Source: Limnomonas spitsbergensis (taxonomy: Eukaryota > Chlorophyta > Chlorophyceae > Chlamydomonadales). Taken from it: a DNA stretch of 64,000 nucleotides. Both the position numbers and the translations under genes were made by a program. The number at the start of each line of letters is the position of its first letter. The stretch's first letter is position 1. Below the pieces are notes generated by a model, which saw nothing but the letters and a program-made list of their open reading frames with translations, was not told the DNA's origin and made no database searches. This document shows positions 44,401 through 54,900 of this stretch, piece after piece. Location of the stretch: the NCBI GenBank assembly GCA_037349105.1, contig JAYJMM010000009.1:4647001-4711000 (forward strand). The letters run 5' to 3'.

Positions 44401-45817
44401 ATGAAATCGTTCGCGCCTTTGTTGGTGTTCGTAATTGTTTCACTACTGGCATTTGAGTAGGGACTTCCAGCAGTGACACCAGCAATGAAAGCGGAATTCA
44501 TAGTGAACGCAGCATGAATAGCAGCGGCGTCACGTCCTCTTGCCTCCGCGTCTACTCAGCTGGCCACAAGGCCGTTTGCTGCCGCGATCAGCCTCCCGAT
44601 AGACCGCAACTCGACAAGCGCATCCAGATCACGTTCTTTAACGCGGCCAAAAACGATGTGTACGGCGGGTACCGTTCCGCGCTACGCTCCTCGACCGCCA
44701 TGGCAGGGGTCGCATGGGGCGCGGCTGAGTTCGCGCTCATGGACAGCTCGGAGCTAATCTTGGTGGATTGGGGCTCCCCCTTGCATGAGCCCCTAAGGTG
44801 CACGCCAGAATTCCAGAGAGCCCTCAACATGGTGCCATCCACTGCAGTGCAGCGGCAGCGAAGAGCTCCGGAGCTGTGTCCGCGATTTCTTGAGACTCGT
44901 AGAAGTGCCACAGCCGTTGGCCGAGCTGTTTGCCCGGGGTGCACAGAGGTGCACGCATTCAACATCGCGGTCCGCAAGTCGCGGGGCTAGGTGAGCTTGC
45001 TTAGCGCCACGTCCTGCCGCCATACGCCATGCACCCTCACCATCTGCCATGCACTGTCGCCATGCACCTTAAACGGCCAGGGGCCATGCGGCCATCACAG
45101 CATGCAGCTGAGCATGTTGTGCACCATGCTGCTGCCATGTTGTGCACCATGCTGCTGAATGCTTTGCTCCATGCAGCACTGCACGCAGCCCCATGCAAAC
45201 CTTGGCATGCATGGGCGTCAACTCCTTGCGCCAACATGCGTAGATGCTGCTTCGCTTGGACCAAGACACTCTCGTTCGCCTTTTTCAGCTGGCTGGCTTG
45301 GCAGAAGCAGAACCGCTGGCCAGATATCCAGCACGTGCTCTGGCACATCCGGGACTCTGAGATCCGGCGCGAGTCGGTCCAAACGGTGGTGGATGACCTC
45401 CGCTTCTACACCGAGCGCTCAGAACACACATGCGAGATTCACACTGGTTCGGTTCCCGTGCGCGGGCCGTACAACGCCACCCTGGCACAAGGCTACGGCT
45501 GCAACTGGCGTGAGTGCCATAACGTTGCGGTTGGCGTGCTAGGCTACCCGATCGAGCTGCTTGTGGATGTGCTGGGCATGAACGAGAAGTACACGTTCTG
45601 GGGTAGCATGGAGGCCGAGCTGTGCACTCGGGCCTCAGCCTCGCCCAAGTTTGTGTCCTGGTTGGACCTCGGGCCGGAGATGTGTGGCGGGTCATTCGCC
45701 CATTTCCAGCACGACTACGGAGAGCGGCGCGTGCAGGGTGAGCATGACATCACCTTCAGCAACGACAAGGAGATGTGGGGCATGTACAACGAGTCCCCAC
45801 TGGAATGGGTATACTAG
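44401..45817 (+). pseudogene. Decayed glycosyltransferase-like gene (type II membrane topology)
   Basis: The ATG at 44401 starts MKSFAPLLVFVIVSLLAFE, a signal anchor, but it hits TAG at 44458. The body continues in another frame from about 44464 to 44990 (ITFFNAAKND, SSELILVDWGSPLHEPL, EVHAFNIAVRKSRG). It breaks at TAG 44988-44990, next to a GTGAGC donor. After 45244 it resumes as MLLRLDQDTL and shifts frame again near 45275 to continue to 45815 (FAFFSWLAWQKQNRW, YNATLAQGYG, WGSMEAELCTR, FSNDKEMWGMYN). VDWGS, HAFNIAVRKSRG..LLRLDQD and the late ND..WG block resemble GT-A fold family 2-type glycosyltransferases. At least three lesions make a functional product unlikely unless the assembly is wrong. 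A 13-base A tract follows the stop codon at about 45842. Confidence 0.6.
44991..45243 (+). other. Putative intron or insertion inside the glycosyltransferase-like pseudogene
   Basis: It starts GTGAGC and ends ATGCGTAG, and consists of 'catgcaccatgctgctg'-type words. It separates SRG from MLLRLDQD, which are adjacent in this fold. Confidence 0.5.
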
Positions 45818-45841
45818 CACCGTACCGCGCAATGCATAGGG

Positions 45842-45854
45842 AAAAAAAAAAAAA
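45842..45854 (+). other. A13 tract 3' of the glycosyltransferase-like pseudogene
   Basis: A pure A run about 25 bases after the stop codon. It could be a retroposition tail or chance. Confidence 0.5.
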
Positions 45855-46493
45855 CGGTTTCATCTTCTGGAGGACGGGGTTGAGATCAGTTGGATCTGTA
45901 GGAGGAGGATGTTGAGGTGGCCCTTGCATTTGCTGATGCTTGCAGCAGCGAGCAACATGTGCGACTAGGGCGTCCAGAGGTGTGCTGGCAAGGACCTGAT
46001 GTGTCGGCTACTCGGCTGCTCGGTCTTCCCTGCATGCTAGATCTGCCCCGCAGCGGATCCGCGGCTGCCAAGGATGTGGGATCTAATGTGTGGATGGGGT
46101 CTAGATCTGTCATGCAGGCTGGATGTGCCACTCATGGCAGGGGATGCATCGCTGCTGAGGTTATAAGAGATAATATGTGGTTCGGAAGCTGCGGGAAAGT
46201 CAGATGCCACGTCTCCGCCTACAGGCAGCCGCCCAACCGTGTCTGTTGTTGTGCAGATGATGTTGCAGCAACAACAACAACATATGTTGCTCATCTGGGC
46301 AGCAGCCCGGGGCTTGCCACACATGGAGTGGTATACTGCCTGCTGTAATGCATTATATGATTGTTTGAAGCTGCCAGGGCTGCACGGCATGCTGAGGCCT
46401 TGAGAGCCCCCCCCCCCGCCCCCCCCCTTGAACCTCGGTGATTTGAAAACACGTCTTCAAATATCAGGACATGCTCCGAATATCAGGGCATGC

Positions 46494-46566
46494 TGTGAAG
46501 TTTTGTAAAGCTTTTATAGACCATGAGAGCATCACATTTAATGCATGGGACATGTGCGTGTAAACC
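46494..46566 (+). repeat. Dispersed repeat family A copy
   Basis: It reads 'tgtgaagttttgtaaagctt', 'catgagagcatcacatttaa', 'tgcatgggacatgtgcgtg'. Confidence 0.7.
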
Positions 46567-46599
46567 AGGGGTAAACCGAACATACGTTCGTTTTCGGCA

Positions 46600-46680
46600 G
46601 AGCCCCCCAGGTCGCGGGGGCGAAGCCCCCATAGTCACCCCGTATCCGTCAGTCCGTCCGTCCGTCCGTCCGTCAGCCCG
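46600..46680. repeat. GC hairpin followed by (CCGT)n
   Basis: 'gcgggggcgaagcccccata' can form a short stem. It is followed by 'cccgtatccgtcag' and about six CCGT repeats. Confidence 0.75.
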
Positions 46681-47909
46681 ATGTTTCTGGAACATCCCGG
46701 AAACTTTACGCGCTACAGCGCAAATCAATCAACTGTATTTATAAAGGTTATTCCTGTAAGACCTCAAAGGCCGAGGTGCAGAAATGAGAAACTCAGCTAC
46801 CAAGGCTGGATCTCACAGAGTCATAGCGGATGACGTAAGGTGTCAGCTGCAACTCGCTTCTCTATACGCAAGTAGATACGCATAATTAACAACACTCACT
46901 TAGCCAACGATAGATTTGTGACACATATTTTGAAATCCTACAAAATGGCGATGGGGTTTGCATGGGGTCCAGGTGATGACCTCGTCCGCACATGCGCTTG
47001 CCCTCTGAAAAGTCACATACCCGACTGCTCTGCCGTTTTTCGTGCTGCGCAGCAGCACCTCTGATCACTTGTCATCATCTTTTCAGTCACTTTTTTTCTA
47101 GGCACATTTTTTTTACTGTCTCTCTTAAAGGAGATCCCTAAAAAGAAAAGACTTCTAAAAAAAGACTTATCTGCAGGGGCAAGGCTTTATATGACGGATT
47201 CTGCATGGTCGGCCCAGTCTTGTTTGTAGCTAAGCTAAGCGATTGACCTCGTAGGCCGGTACCCTTTTTCTTTGTTTTTCCTGTCCAGCTAATTTGTGTC
47301 TTCCTCCCAACCGATTAGTATAGCGCCCATGCGGCCAAGTCTTTTTAGCTGGGCCCTTAGTACCCTTAGGCGTCATGTGAGTGTCATGACAATAAGGTGT
47401 CAATGCAATAGATTAGGATGATGATGTGACGTCTCAAGCGGCAGCGGGGTTATACTGATTACTGTTGAGGCCGAAAGGATAATGAGATGCCACTCATTCC
47501 AATTGAAATGTAATTTATGCTATGGATTATGCACGTTCTGCGTGATGTATTCACCGAGTCAAAAGTGTGGAAACGTGTGAACTGCGTGTTTTCGCTCGAA
47601 AGTTTGTTATATCGGCGTCTGTTTTCGCATCTGTCGAATGCATCTTCCGCATGTTTGTCGCTGGGTGTCGATAGGTTCATGAGTCGTTCGCATAGCTTTT
47701 CGCTGTGACCAATCCTGTATCGAATTGTTGTTCGGTATTCTTTCATGAGTCTTTCGTGAGTCTTTCGCTTATTTTTCGCTGTCGATGTTAATTGTTTCGG
47801 TAGCCTTACTTGAGTCTTTATTTTGCAAAGCGGTAGCGATGTTGTTCCGATTTTCTAGATTTTCCTAAATGTCCGATTTTCCAAAGGCTTCAATTTTCCG
47901 CATGTCATT

Positions 47910-48235
47910 AGGGTGAATTGGAAAGCCCTGGGGTGAAGTGGAAAGCCCTGGGGTGAAGTGGAAAGCCTTGGGGTGAAGTGGAAAGCCATGAGGTGAAGTG
48001 GAAAGCCATGGCTGAAGCCATGGGGTGAAGTGGAAAGCCCTGGGGTGAAGTGGAAAGCCATACGTTGAAGTGGAAAGTCATGAGGGAAGTGGAAAGCCGC
48101 CCTGGGGTGGAGTGTGAAGAGTGAAGCCATTCTAAGGTAAAGTGGAAAGCCCTGGGGTGAATGAGAAAGCCCTGGGGTGAAGTGGAAAGTCTTGCATGAG
48201 GCGAAGTGGAAAGTCTTGGGTTGGAATGGAAAGCC
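47910..48235 (+). repeat. 20-bp minisatellite (GTGAAGTGGAAAGCCCTGGG), about 15 copies
   Basis: Moderately degenerate head-to-tail units. The last units grade into unique sequence. Confidence 0.9.
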
Positions 48236-49794
48236 CTCTTTCCCTTCACACGGGACTTGCGACAAAGGAGCCCCCCCATTGTATATATGAAATACCGGTA
48301 TACAAACAAATTGTGCTACTGATGTTTAACATGCTATCGGGTCAGCAGGTCTGCTGGGCGGGACGTCGTGATGTAGGGTGTGAAATTTGAAGTTGAGTGA
48401 AGCTTCCGATTTGATGTATGGGACACTACCAGCGCAAACCAGGTAGCAAACCAGTGAGTCAGTGACAGTAGCAGATACAAGAGCAGCGCAAAGGGGCTAC
48501 AAAGAGCAGCGCAAATACATACAGCAGCGCGAACCAGGTACAAAGAGCGGCGCAAAACAGCTAGCGAACCAGGTACAGTGGCAGCGCGAAGACAAGCAAG
48601 AGCAGCGCAAATCAGCTTGAGCGCAAACCAGCGGCTAGCAGCGCAAATACAAGAGCAGCACAGCGAACCGGACACAGACCTCCGTCGGGTTATGCTCATT
48701 CTTAAGAAAAAAATGCGGAACGATGAATGCTGCCATGCCGCCAGCAGGGCATCGCTGGCGCCTCCTTTTGTCACTGTCTACCGGCCAACGGCTGTATAGC
48801 GTCGCGTACTGCAATATTTTATGTCACATCCTGCCGATTATTCCAAACATGTTGTCGTGGCCACGTGCGAGAGCTCTGCAGTACGACACACTGGCTCGAC
48901 TGTTCGTTTTCAATGGCAGAATCGACATCCCTCGCTCGCGATTAACTTACGTGAACCTGAACTTGCGATCCCACACGTTGCTCTAAAATCGTGACGCACA
49001 CTTTTTTTTATCGACGAGGGTCGCCTTGAATTCCCGTGGATCACCGGCCCCTCCCTTCACCGGTCCCTTCACTGGAGCGGAGCAAAACTCTCGTCAACTG
49101 GTGCTTATAACGATATATACAGATTGGGCACATTGACCTGCACCGGTGCGCCTGCGCGGCTGCGCTCTGGGTGACGGCCCTCTTGCCTTCGAAGAACCTG
49201 CAACATGGGCTGCGGTGCTTCGAACCACTTGCAGGTGCGGGTGGCAGGGATGCCTTTTTGATGTCAGTCTGCGACGGGTGATGCGCGGGCCAGCAGAGAG
49301 AGCCATAACCACAGAGCAGACACAACCATAGCGACGCCTACTGCGCGGGCCAGCAGAGAGAGCCAATTATATAATCGGAAGGAATACATACCCCGAACAC
49401 AAACTAGTGCCCGAAGATGCACGTCCAGCACTCGTGGTGCGTGGTAGAAAATGCATGGAGAGTCATTGCGAGCATTTAGCATGAGGGCTAGAAGACAACG
49501 CTCCTCAGAACAGCAGGCTGCGCGCAACGGCACCGATAAGCGCTGCATTTTATTCCTATCAGCTGCCGGTTCCCTCTTACGGAACTCCACCATCATAGCA
49601 GCATCAGATAGTCTCCTTCTAACTGTAAGCGCATCCCACTCGCCCCTTTGCAAGTGTCTATTCATGACCCTGCCATATACAGGACCCTACCGTGAAACGT
49701 CCAGCTTGCCTGAAGTGAGCTGAGCCCGGCAGGCCCTCAACAATGCATCCGCTTAGGTTCGATCTATCAACATGCCTCATCTCATGAGCGATTG

Positions 49795-50025
49795 CATGTC
49801 ATTGCTGCCCATGCTGCCCCCATGCTTCCCCCATGCTGCATATGCTGCCCCCATGTGCCCAAACTGCCCCCGCAGGCCCATGCTGCGCCCATGCTCCATA
49901 TGCTGCCCCCATGTGCCCATGCTGCCCCCATGTGCCCAAACTGCCCCCGTTGGCCCATGCTGCGCCCATGCTCCATATGCTGCACCCATGTGCCCATGCT
50001 GCCCCCATGCACTCTCGGTTGCTTG
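49795..50025 (+). repeat. 'CATGCTGCCCCCATG' minisatellite
   Basis: 15-bp words combine into a larger unit of about 60-75 bp ('ccatgtgcccaaactgcccc', 'catgctccatatgctgcccc'). Confidence 0.85.
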
Positions 50026-50225
50026 GCTGGGCATGTGTGTGGCTGTGTTGAGGTTTCAACAACGTGACCTGGGGGTATAAGACCACATTTCCTAGGTTTT
50101 GCCAGGTCTTTTATACTCTTATTCTCCTTCCCTTTCACACTACCGGTACCTGGCCTTTTCGAGAAAAACAGTGGGTGGCTACATATGAGACAGCCAGACT
50201 GTTATCTTAACCGAGAGCTGCTGAG

Positions 50226-51560
50226 CTAAGCATTGGTCCCTCTGTCGGGACGGTCTATGGCTTGACCCACTGATCCAAAGGCTGGTGTGCCGTAGACTTG
50301 GTTTGCCTCCGCGGATGAGATGTAAACGCATCTTTTAGCTTCAAGTACAGTGCTCTGCCGGTACTGAAAAACTCTTTTGACGTCGTTGGGGTGTTCGTTA
50401 AAGTTTTGGTTTTCCTGAGGCGCGACAGCTGAACAACGTGAATTTCTCGCGGAGGCAAAGGATGTCTGCAAGGTTGAGGGTTAAGGGCACCTCCGACAAC
50501 GTGCTTGACTGTTCAATGCTTGAGGGGGAGTGCATGACGGGGGCGAGGGGGGGGGGGGGAGCAGGGGCAAAAGATTGGGAACGGGATTGCTAACCAGTGG
50601 ATGGTGCCTGGCTTCACCCACTGATCCACTTGTTGGTAGATGGGCCCGGAGGGGTTGATGTCACCGCCGATAACAAGCCTGAACGTTCGACGGTTGAGGG
50701 GGAGGGGTTGTAGAGGGCAGGGGAAGGGGGGGGGGGGGGGGGCAGGGTAAGGAGATAAGGAGCGGGATTGCTAACCAGTGGGTGGTCCCTGGCTTCACCC
50801 ACTGATCCACTTGTTGGTAGATGGGCCCGGAGGGGTTGATGTCACCGCTGATAACAAGCCTGAACGTTCGACGGTTGAGGGGGAGGGGTTGTAGAGGGCA
50901 GGGGAAGGGGGGGGGGGGCAGGGTAAGGAGATTAGGAGCGGGATTGCTAACCAGTGGGTGGTCCCTGGCTTCACCCACTGATCCACTTGTTGGTAGATGG
51001 GCCCGGAGGGGTTGATGTCACCGCTAATAGCAAGCCTGAGCGCTCAACCTTTGAGGGGGATGGGTTGTAGAGGGCAGGGGGGGGGGAACAGGGTAAGGAG
51101 ATTAGGAGCGGGATTGCTAACCAGTGGGTGGTCCCTGGCTTCACCCACCGTTCCACTGGTTGTTAGATGGGCCAGGAGGGGTTGATGCCACTGCCTATAA
51201 CAAGCCTGAACGTTCAACGAGTGAGGGGGAGGGGTTGAAAAGGGCAGGGGAGGGGGAACAGGGGCAGGAGATTGGGAACGGGATTGCTAACTAGTGGATG
51301 GTCCCTGTCTTCACCCACTGATCCACTGGTTGGTGGGTGGGCCAGGAGGGGTTGATGTCAAATCCAATTATGGGCTTAAACCTTTAACACTGAATGGGGC
51401 TGAAGGGGGCAAGGGAGAGGGGGGGGCAGGAGATTAGGTACAGGATTGCTAAGCCCTTGAACACTCAATGTAGTTCAAGGGGGCAGAGGAGGGAGATTAG
51501 GTACATGATTGCCAACCAGTGGATGGTCCATGATTGCCAACCAGTGGATGGTCCATGATT
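50226..51560 (-). repeat. Antisense array (unit 176-181 bp) derived from the exon at 53298
   Basis: Read on the minus strand each unit contains 'ttcaggcttgttatcagcgg', 'tgacatcaacccctcc' and 'gtggatcagtgggtgaagcc'. This matches the acceptor and first 80 bases of the TPR-gene exon ('gtaggctggtcattagtggg', 'gccatcaatccctcctgg', 'accagtggatccggcc'). There are five or six units between 50560 and 51540. A separate older copy at 50226-50300 also retains the equivalent of 'accgcaccgacggag'. The unit is completed by a G-rich tract. Confidence 0.8.
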
Positions 51561-51950
51561 TGATTACGCTGTAGTCTATGCACTGGCCCTTTTGCCATCA
51601 AACATTCCTGCATTAGATAAATCACGCAATTCAAACTCTGTACCTGATGTTCGAAATTCTGGATCCTGTCCAAATACATCTCCCGGCAGCTCAAATTATC
51701 CCCTTCAAAAAGAATTGTGTCCCCAACCCGAAGCTCTTTACTCTGACCGCTCGCTCGCCCCTGTGACCCCTCTTGCCGCTCATCGCTCCCCGCTGTCCAT
51801 GCTCCCCACTCTGTCCGCTGTCCCTGCCCTTCTGTGACCACGCTCCCAGTTCCTTTGAGTCCCCACTCCCCACTGTCCATGCTGCCCACCCTGACCGCTG
51901 TCCCCACTCTCCTTGCTCCCCACTCTGACTGCCTCCCCCCTTTCACACAG

Positions 51951-54900
51951 GACTATCCTGTCAGTGTCCTGCCCCAAAGCAGTGGCAAGCACGGCCCGGC
52001 CGCCGCCGCCGAGGCCGCCACTTCAAAATTCCCTCCGGCGCCTGCAGCCCCGCCCCCGCTGCTGGCAGACAAGCAGCGCATGCACACAGACATCTCACGA
52101 CGTGGTGTCACCCTCGGCTACCTTCAGAGGTTCGAACAGTCAAGGTTTAGTGTTCACAGCACATCAGGGTGGATCAGCAGACTATGGGTCAGGGTCACGT
52201 TCTCGGTGCACATCAGGGTGGATCAGCAGACCTTTAATCAGGGTCACATACTCGGTGCACATCAGAATGGATCAGTAGACTATGGGTCAGGGTCACATCC
52301 TCAGGGCACATCAGGGTGGATCAGCAGACCTTTAATCAGGGTCACATACTCGGTGAACATCAGAATGAATCAGCAGACCTATGGTCAGGGTCACATCCTC
52401 AGGGCACATCAGGGTGGATCAGCAGACCTTTAATCAGGGTCACATACTCGGTGCACATCAGAATGAATCAGCAGACCTTTGGTCAGGGTCACATCCTCAG
52501 GGCACATCAGGGTGGATCAGCAGACCTTTAATCAGGGTCACATACTCGGTGCACATCAGAATGAATCAGCAGACCTTTGGTCAGGGTCACATCCTCAGGG
52601 CACATCAGGGTGGATCAGCAGACCTTTAATCAGGGTCACATACTCGGTGCACATCAGAATGAATCAGCAGACCTTTGGTCAGGGTCACATCCTCAGGGCA
52701 CATCAGGGTGGATCAGCAGACCTTTAATCAGGGTCACATACTCGGTGCACATCAGAATGAATCAGCAGACCTTTGGTCAGAGTCACATCCTCAGGGCACA
52801 TCAGGGTGGATCAGCAGACCTTTAATCAGGGTCACATACTCGGTGCACATCAGAATGGATCAGCAGACCTTTGGTCAGGGTCACATCCTCAGGGCACATC
52901 AGGGTAGATCAGCAGACCTTTAAGCAGGGTCACGTACTCGGTGCACTTCAGAATGAATCAGCAGACCTTTGGTCAGGGTCACATCCTTAGGGCACATCAG
53001 GGTGGATCAGCAGACCTTTAATCAGGGTCACATACTCGTTGCACATCAGGGTGGATCAGCCGACTTTTGGCCAGGGGCACATACTTAGGGCACATCAGGG
53101 TGGATCAGCAGACCTTCAACCAAGGGTCACAGACTCGGTGCACATCAGGGTGGATCAGCAGGACTACAATCAGGGTCACATACTCAGGGCGCATCAGGGT
53201 GGATCAGCAGACATGGATCCCCTCCAGCTTTTTAACTCCCCCCTCACTACACGCTCATCCCCCTCCCCCCCCCTCTCTCATTGCATACTATACGTAGGCT
53301 GGTCATTAGTGGGGCCATCAATCCCTCCTGGACCATCCATGAGTTAGTAGACCAGTGGATCCGGCCCTGGACCGCACCGACGGAGTGCCCGCTGTTCGAT
53401 TTGATTCCCGACGACTGTGTTGGAAAGCCCACATTTTTCGTGGTGCACGCCTGGACCTCGCGACTAGATGCGATGTTGGAGATGTTGGCGGAGTTCTGTC
53501 GCCCGGGGGGAGTCGTTTATGTTCCGGCACGCCGCGCCGTGGGGGGGCGGGCGGCGCCGGGGAACGATGCGGTGCGGACGACCGGCGCCAACACGCTGCT
53601 GTGGCTGGACTTCCTTTCGGTGAGGGTTTGGGGCTAGGGTGAGGGTTTAAGGTGAGGGTTAAGGGTAAGGGTTTAGGGTAAGGGTTAGGGCTAGGTGCCC
53701 ATCATGTGGAACCTACATATGCTGCTTTCACTTGATTTATTTTTGTGCATCGTTTGGGGTCATGGATCCAGGGTTTATCATCCTTTTGCCTTTAATTCTT
53801 AACATGCTGCTGTGGCTGGACTTTTTCCCGGTAAGGGTTTGAAGGTTTACGGTCCTGAGCCAATGATCCTCAACACGCCCCTGCACTGCTGTGGCTTGAA
53901 CACTCTTATTGGTCCAACAGCAGGCAGGCAGACAGGCAGGCAGACAGGCAGGCTAACAGGAAGGCTAACAGGCAAGCGGGCGGGCAGGCAGGCAAACAAG
54001 CAGGCAGGCAAACAGGCAGGCAGGCAAACAGGCAGGCTAACAGGCAAGCGGGCAGGCAGGCAGGCAAACAGGCAGGCAGGCAGGGAGCCGGGCGGGCCGG
54101 CGGGCAGGCAGGCAGGCAGCCGAGCGGGCGGGTGGGCCGGCGGGCAGACAGGCGGGGAGCCGGGCGGGCGGGCGGGCAGGCAGGCAGGCAGGCAGGCAGC
54201 CGAGCGGGCGGGCGGGCGGGCATGTAAGCAGGCAGGCAGGCAAACAGGCAGGCAGGCAGACAGGCTGGCTAACAGGCAAGCAGGCAAACGGGCGGGCAGG
54301 CGGGCAAACAGGCAGGCAGGCAGGCATGCAGGGAGCTGGGCGGGCGGGCAGGCAGGCAGGCAGGCAGAGAGCCGGGCGGGCGGGCGGGCGGGCGGGCGGG
54401 CGGGCAGCCCGGCAGGCGGGCGGGTAGGCAGGGAGCCGGGCGGGCGGGCGGGCGGGCGGGCAGGCGGGCAGGCGGGCAGGTAGGCAGTCAGGGAGGCAGG
54501 CGGGCAAGCAGGCAGGCAGGCAGGGAGCCGGGCGGGCGGGCAGGCAGGCAGACCGGCAGGCAGGCAGCCGAGCGGGCGGGTGGGCAGGCGGGCAGGCAGG
54601 CAGACAGGCAGGGAGACGGGCGGGCGGGCGGGCGGGCAGGCAGGCAGGTAGGCAGCCGAGCGGGCGGGCGGGCGTGCAAGCGGGCAGGTAGGCAGGCAGG
54701 CAGGCAGCCGAGCGGGCGGGCGGGCAGGCAGGCAGGCAGGCAGACAGGCAGCCGAGCGGGCGGGCGGGCAGGTAGACAGACAGGCAGGGAGCCGGGCGGG
54801 CGGACGGGCGGGCGGGCGGGCAGGCAGGCAGGCAGGCAGGCAGCCGAGCGGGCGGGCGGGCAGGCGGGCGGGCAGGCAGGCAGCCAGGCAGGCAGCCGAG

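Larger units (their letters stand above)
45860..50200. other. Gene-poor region with dispersed and tandem repeats
   Basis: No exon chain is supported. The region holds a family A copy (46494), a G/C hairpin with CCGT repeats (46600-46680), a family B copy (47319-47363), a 20-bp minisatellite (47910), scattered 'agcgcaaaccag' words (48430-48670), a two-copy 'gcgggccagcagagagagcc' block (49286/49348) and a 'catgctgccccc' array (49795). Minus-strand ORFs at 49094-49665 overlap that two-copy block and show no recognisable domain. Confidence 0.5.

Noticed and set aside
49094..49665. Overlapping Arg/Ala-rich minus-strand ORFs
   Set aside because: No domain or splice support, and they include a duplicated block (gcgggccagcagagagagcc).
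53638..53695. Chromosome end or internal telomere
   Set aside because: Only short, impure TTTAGGG-like words inside an intron, starting at a donor of similar sequence. Not enough for a telomere relic.
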